Origin: DATLLN01 sp963809205
GTDB lineage: Bacteria; Actinomycetota; Thermoleophilia; Gaiellales; JAICJC01
DNA length: 64,000 nucleotides
Assembly: GCA_963809205.1 (NCBI GenBank)
Contig: CAWEIS010000004.1
Coordinates: forward strand, 310,001 to 374,000
Reading direction: 5' to 3'
Shown here piece after piece: positions 18,257-26,595 of this stretch. The notes beneath the pieces were generated by a model that saw nothing but the letters and a program-made list of their open reading frames with translations, was not told where the DNA came from and did no database searches. The translations under genes and the position numbers were made by a program. The first letter of the stretch is position 1. Each line of letters starts with the position of its first letter.

Positions 18257-19207
18257 ATGCGGGTGCGCCTGATCGTCAACCCCCGGTCGTCGGGCACGGA
18301 CGACGCCCTGGTCGCCCGGGTGGTGGGCGTGCTCGCCCGGACGTGCGAGATCGAGCTGGCCCCGACCAGGGCGGCCGGACACGCCACGGAGCTCGCCGGC
18401 GCCCCCGGCGTCGACGTGGTCGTTGCCATGGGTGGAGACGGCACCTACAACGAGGTCGTGAACGGCCTGCCCGCCGGCGTCCCGCTGGGGCTGCTTCCGG
18501 CCGGCGCGACCTCCGTGTTCGCCCGCCAGCTGGGCTGGCCGAAGAACGTGATGCGGACGGCGGAGGGGCTGGCGGAGGCGATCCCGTCGGGCACCGCGCG
18601 CCCGATCGGGCTGGGACGGATGAACGGGCGCCGGTTCACGTTCTCCGCGGGGTTCGGCCTGGACGCCGAGGCGATGCGGCTGGTGCACGAGGAGCGTGTC
18701 GGGCACCACGAGCTGCGGCGCCCGAACGACCTGCGCGTGGTCGCCGCCGCCGTCCGCGCGCTGCGTGCCGATGGCTGGTCGTTGCCTAATCGGGCGACGC
18801 TCCACGACGGTGAGCGCGAGATCCGCTGCTCCTACGTCGCCGTCGCCAACGCCAACCCGTACACCTACTTCGGCCCGGTGGGAGTTCGGGCCACGCCGCG
18901 GGCGTCATTCGACGCCGGGCTGGATGCCGTCGCCGCGGGCAACCTGCGAACGCGCGATCTGTGGCGGCTGGGTGTGTACGGGCTGGTGTGGCCGCGGCAC
19001 GCGTCCGGGCGGGACCCGCGGGTCGCCTACCTGCACGACCGCTCAGCGCTGACCCTGGTCGCCGATCAGACAGTGTCCGCGCAGATCGACGGCGAGTTCG
19101 TCGGGCGGCTCGAGCGGGCGGAGCTGGTTTACGAGCCGGACGCGGTCAGGGTGTTCGTTCCGACGGGCTCGAGCCTGGCGGCGGCACCGGCAGCGGCAGG
19201 TACGTGA
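18257..19207 (+). CDS. Diacylglycerol/lipid kinase catalytic-domain protein (DagK/YegS-like)
   Basis: A 316-residue lipid kinase of the DAGK catalytic fold, phosphorylating diacylglycerol or a related lipid at the membrane face. The N-terminus has the phosphate-loop LIVNPRSSGTDDAL; the nucleotide motif MGGDGTYNEVVNGL and GLLPAGATSVFARQLGWP follow. The C-terminal beta-sandwich ends with AQIDGEFVGRLE, typical of YegS-type kinases. ATG at 18257, with TATGGT 9 nt upstream. Its last 62 bp overlap the convergent SDH-type protease gene, which is long for a tail-to-tail overlap. Confidence 0.85.
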   Translation: MRVRLIVNPRSSGTDDALVARVVGVLARTCEIELAPTRAAGHATELAGAPGVDVVVAMGGDGTYNEVVNGLPAGVPLGLLPAGATSVFARQLGWPKNVMRTAEGLAEAIPSGTARPIGLGRMNGRRFTFSAGFGLDAEAMRLVHEERVGHHELRRPNDLRVVAAAVRALRADGWSLPNRATLHDGEREIRCSYVAVANANPYTYFGPVGVRATPRASFDAGLDAVAAGNLRTRDLWRLGVYGLVWPRHASGRDPRVAYLHDRSALTLVADQTVSAQIDGEFVGRLERAELVYEPDAVRVFVPTGSSLAAAPAAAGT

Positions 19208-19994
19208 CCGACGGCCGGCCCCGCGTCGGCTGCGGGAACAGCGCCATCAGCTCGTAGATCGCGTCCGGGAGTTCCGGCTCGATCGTCGTCAGGCCCAGCT
19301 CGCGGGCGCGGTCGACCGTGATCGGGAAGTCGTGGGTGAAGTAGCCGCCGGCCAGCAGGTCGGCGAGCTTGGCCGCAGCCTCGGGATCCATCCGGTCGTC
19401 GAGCAGGTCGGTGACGAACGCGGTCACCTGGCGCTGCGCCTTCTCGGCGACGTCGGCCAGCACCAGGAACCGGTCGTCGATGCTGCCGATCTCCTTGTTC
19501 GCGACGACTCGGAGGATCGACGAGGCGGGCATCTCGCCCAGCTGCGGATCGACCGGGCCGAGCACCGCCTGCGGATCCATCCGGATCTCGTCGGCGCCCA
19601 GCGCGATCAGCGTGCCACCGGACATCGCGTAGTGCGGCACGAACACGGTCACCTTGGCGGGGTGGTCGCGCACGGCATGGGCGATCTGCTCGGCCGCCAG
19701 CACCAGGCCGCCGGGCGTGTGCAGCACCAGGTCGATCGGGGTGTCGTCCGGGGTCAGCCGGATGGCGCGCAGCACCGCCTCCGAGTCGTCGATGTCGATG
19801 AACCGCACCAGCGGCACGCCGAGCAGGCCGATCTGCTCCTGGCGGTGGATGATCGTGATCACGACCGTGCCTCGGTCGCGCTGCAGGCCTCGCAGCTTGC
19901 GGGTGCGGGCGGCGACCACGCTTCGCTGGCGCATCAGCGGGGCGATCACCGTCAGGAAGATCACGACCAGCACGATCAGGACCACCCAGGCCAC
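19146..19994 (-). CDS. SDH-type (PF01972) ClpP-fold membrane serine protease
   Basis: A 282-residue protein of the serine dehydrogenase proteinase family (SppA/ClpP fold). It starts with a transmembrane helix (residues 2-20), then the conserved PIDLVLHTPGGLVLAAEQIA, the serine motif VPHYAMSGGTLIALGADEI, and DPQAVLGPVDPQLGEMP. Members of this family are membrane-bound and ATP-independent. It is the last gene of a four-gene operon, 3 bp after the S9 peptidase stop, so two peptidases of unrelated folds are expressed together. The GTG at 19994 is the only sensible start. Confidence 0.8.
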   Translation of the reverse strand: MAWVVLIVLVVIFLTVIAPLMRQRSVVAARTRKLRGLQRDRGTVVITIIHRQEQIGLLGVPLVRFIDIDDSEAVLRAIRLTPDDTPIDLVLHTPGGLVLAAEQIAHAVRDHPAKVTVFVPHYAMSGGTLIALGADEIRMDPQAVLGPVDPQLGEMPASSILRVVANKEIGSIDDRFLVLADVAEKAQRQVTAFVTDLLDDRMDPEAAAKLADLLAGGYFTHDFPITVDRARELGLTTIEPELPDAIYELMALFPQPTRGRPSVTYLPLPVPPPGSSPSERTP

Positions 19995-19997
19995 GCG

Positions 19998-21884
19998 TCA
20001 GCCTCCCAGGTGCCGGTCGAACCAGTCGCGCATTCGCTTGGCCCCGTCCAGCAGGTGCTCGCGCTCCGCCCAGCCGTGACCCTCGCGGGGGTACACCACG
20101 AGCTGGGTCTCGACGCCGGCGTCGGCCAGCGCGCGGTACATCTCCCGCCCCTGCGACAGCGGCACGCATAGGTCGAGCTCGCCGTGCATGACCAGAGTCG
20201 GAGCCTTGACCCTGCGGGCGTGTACCACCGGCGAGCGGTGGAAGTAATCGCCGTCCGGGTCGTAGGGGTCGGCGTCCAGGAACAGCTCGTCGAACCGCCC
20301 GATGTTCGTCGTGTTGTGGAACGAGAGCCAGTCGGTGACGGCCGCCGCCGCAATCGAGGCCTTGAAGCGATCGGTCTGCGAGATCGCCCAGGCCGCCATG
20401 AACCCGCCGTAGCTGCCGCCGTAGATCCCGACGCGCTCGCCGTCGGCGACGCCGTCGGCGACCAGGACGTCGACCCCGGCCAGGATGTCGTGCAGGTCGC
20501 CGCCGCCCATGTCGCCGATGTTGGCGCGGGCGAAGACCTGGCCGTAGCCGCTGCTGCCGCGGGGGTTGGGCTCGAACAGCGCGTAGCCGGCCTCGGCCGT
20601 CCACGCGTGCATCAGGCCGGGGAAGCGCCAGAAGTGCACGCCGGTCGGCCCGCCATGGACGTGGACGATCAGCGGCAGCGGGCCGGTGGCGCCGTCCGGG
20701 GTGATCAACAGGCCGTCGATCTCGGTGCTGTCGAACGACGTCCACGAGACCCGCCGGCACGCGGGGCGCGGCTTCGCGACGGCGTCGGGGTTGAGGGCCG
20801 AGACGGCCCGCCAGCCGGTGGCCGGTGCGGCGACGTCCAGCAGGCGCACCTCCGGCGGCTCGTCCCAGGACGAGTGCGCTGCGGCCAGCACCGAGCCGTC
20901 GGGCGAGGCCGACACGGTCGGCACCCATCCGGTGTTCAGCGATGCCGGGCCCTCCCACAGCACCTGGGCCGCGCCGTCCAGCGCGAGCTTGCCGGCCGCG
21001 GCGCCCGTGCCGCGCTGGGCCGCGAACCACAGCGATCCCTCGCCGTCCCACTCCAGGCAGGTGACGTTCAGCTCGGGCGCCAGCACCCGCGCCGGCTCAC
21101 CCTGTGCGGCGACCGTGGTCTCGCCGGCGAGGATCGCCCGGTCGGAGCAGAAGCCCTCGACGACGGCGACGGTGCGGCCGTCCGGCGCCAGGCGCACGCG
21201 CTCCAGCTGGTAGCGCGGCTGGTGGATCTCGGCGACGGCGTTCGTCGCAAGGTCGATCAGCACGACCCGGGACGCGTACCAGCCGCTCTCGGAGGGGTCG
21301 TCGGACACGATCGCGGCGATGTCGCCGCCGCGCCAGTCGAACTCCCAGACGTTCACGCCGTCCGGGCCGACCCGCTCGGTCGCGCCGCTGGCGACGTCGA
21401 TCCGGAACAGCCGGCGCCAGTGCTCGGCCGGCGACGTCACCTGGGGGTCGGCCTCGGCCTCGTCGATGCGCGTCGCCGACTCGGCGCCCGCCCGGTCGGA
21501 GCCGGGGTCGGCGGCCAGCGCCAGCATCGTCCGTCCGTCCGCCGAGAACCGGATCTGCTCGACCGAGCCGGCGATGTCGCCGACGGGACGCGCCTCGCCA
21601 CCCTCCTCCAGCAGGTGCACGGTGTGGCGGCCCTGGTGGCTGCGGTCGGACAGGAAGGCCAGGGCGGCGCCGTCTGGCGACCAGCACGGTGCGGTGTCCG
21701 ACCAGGGTCCGCGGGTCGCCTCCCGCGCGCCCGATCCGTCGGCGGCGGCGATCCAGATCCGGCTGTGCACGCCCTCGTCGCGCCGTGAGAACGCCTCCTC
21801 GACGGCGAACGCGATGCGGGCGCCGTCCGGCGAGAAGGCCGGCGCCGTCGGATGGAGCACCGCCAGCGAGTCCTCGATCGACAT
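19998..21884 (-). CDS. S9-family prolyl oligopeptidase/acylaminoacyl peptidase
   Basis: A 628-residue S9 serine peptidase. The first 370 residues form a TolB/PD40-like beta-propeller with repeated AFSPDGARIAF and WSPDGAALAFLS blades. The alpha/beta-hydrolase domain has VHVHGGPTG, NPRGSSGYG, the nucleophile in GIYGGSYGGFM (Ser about 490), Asp in HGELDLCVP (about 569) and His in REGHGW (about 603). No signal peptide, so cytosolic. Its ATG overlaps the stop of the ATP-grasp ligase gene, hence coupled translation. Such enzymes cut short oligopeptides, N-acylated or not. Confidence 0.9.
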   Translation of the reverse strand: MSIEDSLAVLHPTAPAFSPDGARIAFAVEEAFSRRDEGVHSRIWIAAADGSGAREATRGPWSDTAPCWSPDGAALAFLSDRSHQGRHTVHLLEEGGEARPVGDIAGSVEQIRFSADGRTMLALAADPGSDRAGAESATRIDEAEADPQVTSPAEHWRRLFRIDVASGATERVGPDGVNVWEFDWRGGDIAAIVSDDPSESGWYASRVVLIDLATNAVAEIHQPRYQLERVRLAPDGRTVAVVEGFCSDRAILAGETTVAAQGEPARVLAPELNVTCLEWDGEGSLWFAAQRGTGAAAGKLALDGAAQVLWEGPASLNTGWVPTVSASPDGSVLAAAHSSWDEPPEVRLLDVAAPATGWRAVSALNPDAVAKPRPACRRVSWTSFDSTEIDGLLITPDGATGPLPLIVHVHGGPTGVHFWRFPGLMHAWTAEAGYALFEPNPRGSSGYGQVFARANIGDMGGGDLHDILAGVDVLVADGVADGERVGIYGGSYGGFMAAWAISQTDRFKASIAAAAVTDWLSFHNTTNIGRFDELFLDADPYDPDGDYFHRSPVVHARRVKAPTLVMHGELDLCVPLSQGREMYRALADAGVETQLVVYPREGHGWAEREHLLDGAKRMRDWFDRHLGG

Positions 21885-22834
21885 CAGGCGGGATCCTCGC
21901 ACAGCGCGGAGGCGAGGATGGTCGCCACCAGCCGGTCGAACCCGATGCCGGCCGCCTCCGCGGCCATCGGCAGCAGGCTGGTCTCGGTCAGCCCGGGGAT
22001 CGTCGGCAGGTCGATCACCTCGATGCCTTCCCCGGACACGATCAGGTCGACGCGGCCGAACCCGCGGACGCCCATCGTGCTGTACGCCTCCAGCGCGACC
22101 CGCCCGGCCTCGTCGGCCAGCTCGTCGTCGAGGTCGGCCGGCGCCGCGAACTCGGTCAGGCCCGGCGTGTAGCGGGCGTCGAAGTCGTACAGCTCCCTGC
22201 CCTGGGGGATCGCCTCGACCACCGGCAGCGTGCGCGGGCCGTCGCCTGCATCGAGCACCCCGACGGCCAGGTCGCGGGCGCCGTCGCGAAAGCGCTCGAC
22301 GACGACCCGCTCGTCGTAGGCCAGTGCCGACAGCACGGCCGTTCGCAGCTCGCCCTCGTCGCGGGCGACGCCAATGCCGAGCGCGGAGCCCATCCGCGCC
22401 GGCTTGACGATCAGCGGCAGGCCGAGTCGCGCGGCGACGTCGGGCAGCGCCTCGCCTGCACCCAGCTGGGCGAGCGCCGGGCCGGCGAACGACAGCCACG
22501 GCGGCGTCGCGATGCCGGCGCGCCGCAGCTCGTCCTTGAGCAACGCCTTGTCGAAGCAGCGGGCGCTGGCCGAGACGCCGGCCCCGGTGTAGGGGAGGCC
22601 GAGCATCTCGCACAGCTCCTGCACGGTGCCGTCCTCGCCTCCCGGCCCGTGGGCGCAGATGAACGCCGTGTCATACCCGCCGGCGCGCAGCCGCGAGGTC
22701 AGGTCGGGGCCCATATCGATGGTGTCCGTCGCGTGGCCGAGGGCGACCAGGGCGCGCTCGACCCGGGAGGCGCTGCGCAGCGAGACGGCGCGCTCCAGCG
22801 AGCGGCCGCCGGTCAGGACGCAGACGCCGGCCAC
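21884..22834 (-). CDS. D-alanine-D-alanine ligase-like ATP-grasp enzyme
   Basis: A 316-residue ATP-grasp ligase of the Ddl type, joining two amino acids with ATP. It has LTGGRSLERAVSLRSASRVE at the N-terminus, HGPGGEDGTVQELCEMLGLP, CFDKALLKDELRRAGI and the ATP loop KPARMGSALGIGV. The metal-ligand motif near the C-terminus differs: where Ddl has E-x-N-x-x-P-G this reads DLPTIPGLTETSLLP, replacing Glu by Asp and Asn by Pro. A true cell-wall ddl is therefore not certain. GTG 22834 is the first in-frame start before the conserved block and overlaps the upstream aminotransferase by 22 bp. Confidence 0.78.
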   Translation of the reverse strand: MAGVCVLTGGRSLERAVSLRSASRVERALVALGHATDTIDMGPDLTSRLRAGGYDTAFICAHGPGGEDGTVQELCEMLGLPYTGAGVSASARCFDKALLKDELRRAGIATPPWLSFAGPALAQLGAGEALPDVAARLGLPLIVKPARMGSALGIGVARDEGELRTAVLSALAYDERVVVERFRDGARDLAVGVLDAGDGPRTLPVVEAIPQGRELYDFDARYTPGLTEFAAPADLDDELADEAGRVALEAYSTMGVRGFGRVDLIVSGEGIEVIDLPTIPGLTETSLLPMAAEAAGIGFDRLVATILASALCEDPA

Positions 22835-24087
22835 GTGCGCGACCCGGGACGCGGGCCCAGCGAGCGGGTCAGCGCCGACTGCTCGGCGATCGCCGAGCTC
22901 AGCCTGCGGACGCCCTCCTCGATCCGGTCGGACGTGACTGCCGAGAAGTTCAGCCGCATGGCGTCGCCGCCGCGGCCGTCGACGTAGGCCGCCTCGCCGG
23001 GGACGAAGGCGACGTCCCTGTTCAGCGCGCGCGGCAGCAGGTCGGCGGTCGAGACGCCGGGCAGGCGCACCCACAGGAACAGCCCGCCGGCCGGCACCGA
23101 CATCTCGGTGTCCGGCGGGAACCCCTCGCGGATCGCCGCCACCATCACATCGCGCCGCTCGCGGTAGAGGTCGATCAGCGTCGCCAGGAACGGCGCGAAC
23201 CGCGGCCCGTCGACGAACCGGGCGGCCAGCATCTGGGAGAGCGGCGAGCTGCACAGGTCGATCCCCTGCTTGGCGAGGTTCAGCTTGGCGACGATTGCCT
23301 GCGGCGCCACGGCGTAGCCCAGCCGGAGCCCAGGCGCCAGGATCTTCGAGAAGGTGCCCAGGTAGACGACGTGCCCGCGTCCGCCATCGAGCTCGGCCAG
23401 CGTCGGCAGCGGCCGACCCTCGAACCGCAGGCGGCCGTATGGGTTGTCTTCGAGGACGACGAGCTTGCGGGCGGAGGCGATCTCGACCAGCCGCCGGCGG
23501 CGGTCCTCGGACATCGTCACGCCGGCCGGGTTGTGGAAGTTCGGGATCGTGTAGATCAGCTTGGGCACGCGTCCCTCGCTGTCGAGCCGCGCCAGCTCGT
23601 CCTCCAGCAGGTCGATGCGCATGCCGTCGGCATCGGTGTCGATCTGGCGGACGTCCGCCTGGTGGGCCATCAGCGTCGGCACCATGCCCGGGTAGGTCGG
23701 GCCCTCGGCGATCACGACGTCGCCCGGGTCGACGAACACGCGGCACATCAGCTCCAGCACCTGCTGGCCGCCCGTGGTCACCAGCACGTGCTCCGGTACC
23801 GCCGGCACGTCCTCGGCCTCCAGCAGCCGGCAGATCGACGTCCGCGCCTCGAGCAGGCCCTCGGTCGGCCCGTACTGCAGCGCCTCGGCGCACGCCTCCT
23901 CGGCGACGGCGGTCGTCAGCTCGACCAGCACGTCCGGCGGGAACGCCGCCATGTACGGCAGGCCGCCGGCCAGCGAGATCACCTCGGGCCGCGCGATCAC
24001 CGACATCAGGTCGCGCATCGCCGAGCTGCGCAGGCCTTCGATGCGGGTCGAGTAGCGGTCGCGGTAGGGGTCGAGGCTGGTCGTCAT
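22813..24087 (-). CDS. PLP-dependent aminotransferase, LysN/2-aminoadipate type
   Basis: A 424-residue fold-type I aminotransferase of the MocR/LysN group without a DNA-binding domain. It shows PEVISLAGGLPYMAAFPPD, LQYGPTEGLLEART, VTTGGQQVLELMCRV, IYTIPNFHNPAGVTMS, LEDNPYGRLRFEG and the PLP lysine in GTFSKILAPGLRLGYA (about 246). These enzymes use 2-aminoadipate, aromatic or branched amino acids. It is first in the operon with the ATP-grasp ligase and the two peptidases. The start at 24087 is divergent from 24120, with a CATAAT -10-like box 9 nt upstream. Confidence 0.88.
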   Translation of the reverse strand: MTTSLDPYRDRYSTRIEGLRSSAMRDLMSVIARPEVISLAGGLPYMAAFPPDVLVELTTAVAEEACAEALQYGPTEGLLEARTSICRLLEAEDVPAVPEHVLVTTGGQQVLELMCRVFVDPGDVVIAEGPTYPGMVPTLMAHQADVRQIDTDADGMRIDLLEDELARLDSEGRVPKLIYTIPNFHNPAGVTMSEDRRRRLVEIASARKLVVLEDNPYGRLRFEGRPLPTLAELDGGRGHVVYLGTFSKILAPGLRLGYAVAPQAIVAKLNLAKQGIDLCSSPLSQMLAARFVDGPRFAPFLATLIDLYRERRDVMVAAIREGFPPDTEMSVPAGGLFLWVRLPGVSTADLLPRALNRDVAFVPGEAAYVDGRGGDAMRLNFSAVTSDRIEEGVRRLSSAIAEQSALTRSLGPRPGSRTWPASAS

Positions 24088-24119
24088 GGGGACACCATTA
24101 TGATTGGCCGCGCCTTCCC

Positions 24120-24665
24120 ATGGACCTGCTCATCGCCATCAGCCAGGGTCTCGGCCTCGCAGTGGCGGCCGGATTCGTCGCCGCGCCGCCGATCGCCTTC
24201 GGTGCCACAGCCGCCTACTACGGCCTGGACACCGGGGCGCTCGACTTCGCCGCGAACGGCTTCGTCGTCGCCCTCGCCTGGATCGCGTCCGCGATCGAGG
24301 TGCTGGCCGATGCCGTCTGGCCAGGCGCGCAGGCGGGCGCGAAGCTGGTGCGGCACGCGGTCGGCGGCGGCCTGGCGTTCGAGTTCGTGGCAGGGGACAA
24401 GCTGCCGTTCGTCGGCCTGGCGGTCGGTGCGCTGGTCGCGCTGGCGGTGGCCACGGCCCTCCGCCATGTGCGGGCCGGCGCCGTCAAGGCGGGCGGCGAC
24501 CTGCGGGGCACCGCGGTGATCGAGGACGGCGCGGGCATCGTCGGCTCCTCTGCCGGCCTGGTGCCGTTCGTCGGATTTCTGATGGCGATCGGCGCCGGCG
24601 CGCTGGTCTACCGGGCGCGCCGCCGCGAGCAGGAGAAGTACAAGGGCCTGCGGGTCCTGCGCTGA
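24120..24665 (+). CDS. DUF4126-like membrane protein
   Basis: A 181-residue protein with four or five hydrophobic segments rich in glycine and alanine. The pattern (VAAGFVAAPPIAF, DFAANGFVVALAWIASAIEV, GDKLPFVGLAVGALVALAV, VGSSAGLVPFVGFLMAIGAG) resembles the DUF4126 family, whose function is not known. The C-terminus is short and basic. TATGAT (24099-24104) lies 15 nt upstream of the ATG. It precedes the phosphodiesterase gene by 28 bp. Family assignment is by pattern only. Confidence 0.6.
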   Translation: MDLLIAISQGLGLAVAAGFVAAPPIAFGATAAYYGLDTGALDFAANGFVVALAWIASAIEVLADAVWPGAQAGAKLVRHAVGGGLAFEFVAGDKLPFVGLAVGALVALAVATALRHVRAGAVKAGGDLRGTAVIEDGAGIVGSSAGLVPFVGFLMAIGAGALVYRARRREQEKYKGLRVLR

Positions 24666-24693
24666 TCGCCCGCCGGGGCGTACGATACGAACC

Positions 24694-26133
24694 GTGGCCA
24701 AGAAGGTGATCCTGACCGTCATCGACGGTCTGGGCCCGGAGCTCCTCGACCGCGCGATCGCCGCCGGCCGTGCGCCGGCGATCGAACGCCTCCAGTCGCT
24801 GGGGTCGCGTACCGACGCCTGCGTGTCGACATTTCCGTCGCTGACGCCGGTCTGCCTGGCCGCACTGGTCACCGGCCGCCACCCGGCGGGCTCGGGCATC
24901 CCCAACATGACCTGGTACAACCGCGACGAGCGGCGGATCGTCGAGTACGGGTCGTCGTTCGCTGCGACGCTGGCCGAGGGGACGCGGCAGATGCTCGAGG
25001 ACGTGCTCGTCAACTTCAACCTCGTGCACATGTCGCACTCCGTCGACACCATCTTCGAGACGCTCGAGGACGCCGGCCTGGTGACCGCCGCGGTCAACTG
25101 CTACGTCTGCCGCGGCCGGGTGCGCCACCCGATCACGCGGCCGTCGGCGCGCAAGCTGGCCAGGCGGCTGGGGATCGTCGACGCCGTCTACGGTCCGCGC
25201 CGGTACTTCTTCGGCGAGCTGTTCGCATCCGACCACACCGGCGCGCCCCGGAACTTCGGCGGCTCCGTCGACCGGCACAGCGGGCACGTCGGCCGCTGGC
25301 TGGTGACGCGGGACGGATTCGACTTCCTGTTCCTCTACTTCTACGAGACGGACGCCGCCCAGCATCGGGCGGGGGACGTGCTCGGCGCCGTGGAGCGGGT
25401 CGACGCGGGCATCGCGCTGATGGTCGAGGCGGCCGGCGGCTGGACGGCGTTCCTCGACCGCTACGCCGTGGCCATCGTCGCCGACCACTCGCAGAGCGCC
25501 GTCCACGAGGTGGCCGACCTCTCGGCGGACACCGACCTGCGCCTGTTCCGGTCGAGCCGGCGCGACGACCCCGACGATTGCGACCTCGCGCTGACGGCCA
25601 GCAACCGCGTGGCGATGGCGTACCTGATGCCGGGCTCCGGGCTGACCGGCTCCGAGGCGGCGCACCGGCTGGCCCGCCACCCGGCCGTCGACGTGACGAT
25701 GTGGCGAGAGGGCGACTGGCGCGCCGTCCGCCGGGAGGGCGGCGAGCTGCGGTTCCGGCGCGGCGGCGACCATCAGGACGAACGGGGCGGGCGGTGGTCG
25801 GTGGCCGGCGACCGCGACCTGCTCGATCCCGTCGAGTACCCGAACGCCCTGGAGCGGATCGACGGCTCGCTTGGCTCCAGGCGCACCGGCGACGTCGTGG
25901 TGTCGGCGCGTCTGGGGTGGGAGTTCGCCGACGCCGGCGGCCACCACCACGCCGGCGGCGGCAGCCACGGGTCGCTGCGGGCCGAGGACTCGCTCGTCCC
26001 GCTGGTCACCGCGGGCTTCGGGGATGATCCGGGGATCCCCGCCGTGGCCTCGATCACCGACATGAAGCCGCTGGTCGAACGGCACCTGCTGGGTGTCGCG
26101 GCGCCCGCGGCCAAAGAGGGTGTAGCTCGCTAG
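24694..26133 (+). CDS. Alkaline-phosphatase-fold type I phosphodiesterase/nucleotide pyrophosphatase
   Basis: A 479-residue cytosolic or peripheral enzyme of the NPP/phosphodiesterase family, hydrolysing phosphodiester or pyrophosphate bonds with two metal ions. The first metal Asp is in LTVIDGLGPELLD; the nucleophile Thr/Ser region is STFPSLTPVCLAALVTG; the downstream metal ligands are ETDAAQHRAG and IVADHSQSAVHE, and a late His-rich loop GGHHHAGGGSHGS completes the site. It starts at GTG 24694, 7 nt after TACGAT. No signal peptide is visible. The following gtrA gene's -10 box overlaps its stop codon. Confidence 0.85.
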   Translation: MAKKVILTVIDGLGPELLDRAIAAGRAPAIERLQSLGSRTDACVSTFPSLTPVCLAALVTGRHPAGSGIPNMTWYNRDERRIVEYGSSFAATLAEGTRQMLEDVLVNFNLVHMSHSVDTIFETLEDAGLVTAAVNCYVCRGRVRHPITRPSARKLARRLGIVDAVYGPRRYFFGELFASDHTGAPRNFGGSVDRHSGHVGRWLVTRDGFDFLFLYFYETDAAQHRAGDVLGAVERVDAGIALMVEAAGGWTAFLDRYAVAIVADHSQSAVHEVADLSADTDLRLFRSSRRDDPDDCDLALTASNRVAMAYLMPGSGLTGSEAAHRLARHPAVDVTMWREGDWRAVRREGGELRFRRGGDHQDERGGRWSVAGDRDLLDPVEYPNALERIDGSLGSRRTGDVVVSARLGWEFADAGGHHHAGGGSHGSLRAEDSLVPLVTAGFGDDPGIPAVASITDMKPLVERHLLGVAAPAAKEGVAR

Positions 26134-26145
26134 GATGCGCGGACG

Positions 26146-26595
26146 ATGAAGGACGCCCCGAGCGAGGCGGCCCTCAGCCTGAAGGCACATGCGCGGCGCT
26201 TGCATGTCGGGCTGCGCAGGCCGCACAACTGGCTGCAGCTGATCCGCTACTGCGTCGTCGGCGCCACCGGCTACCTCGTCAACCTCGGCGTCTACGCGGT
26301 GGCCTACACCGAGCTGCCCTATCGGCTGGCGTTCACGATCGCGTTCACCGTTGCCGCCTCGAGCAACTTCGTGCTCAACCGGGTGTGGACGTTCCGCGTC
26401 GACCACGGCCGCCCGCACCACCAGTACGCGCGCTTCCTGACCGTCAGCGCCGTCGCGCTGGGGATCGACCTGATCGTGCTGACCGGACTGGTCGAGCAGC
26501 TGGGTGTGGACAAGGTGGCCGCCGCTGCGATCGCCATCGTGGTCGCGACGCCTGTGAGCTTCCTTGGCAACAAGCTCTGGAGCTTCCGTCGGTAG
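26146..26595 (+). CDS. GtrA-like membrane protein
   Basis: A 149-residue four-helix GtrA-family protein, thought to flip or escort undecaprenyl-linked sugars for surface glycans. Seen: LIRYCVVGATGYLVNLGVYA, the motif SSNFVLNRVWTFR, and the repeated terminal motif FLGNKLWSFRR. TAGGAT (26131-26136) lies 9 nt before the ATG and its TAG is the stop of the upstream gene. The next gene, a glycosyltransferase-like membrane protein, starts inside its 3' end, so the pair probably works together. Confidence 0.87.
   Translation: MKDAPSEAALSLKAHARRLHVGLRRPHNWLQLIRYCVVGATGYLVNLGVYAVAYTELPYRLAFTIAFTVAASSNFVLNRVWTFRVDHGRPHHQYARFLTVSAVALGIDLIVLTGLVEQLGVDKVAAAAIAIVVATPVSFLGNKLWSFRR

Noticed and set aside
21884..22834. 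A straightforward cell-wall ddl call
   Set aside because: The fold is right, but the E-x-N metal motif is D-x-P and the neighbours are peptidases and an aminotransferase rather than mur genes, so I left the gene symbol blank.
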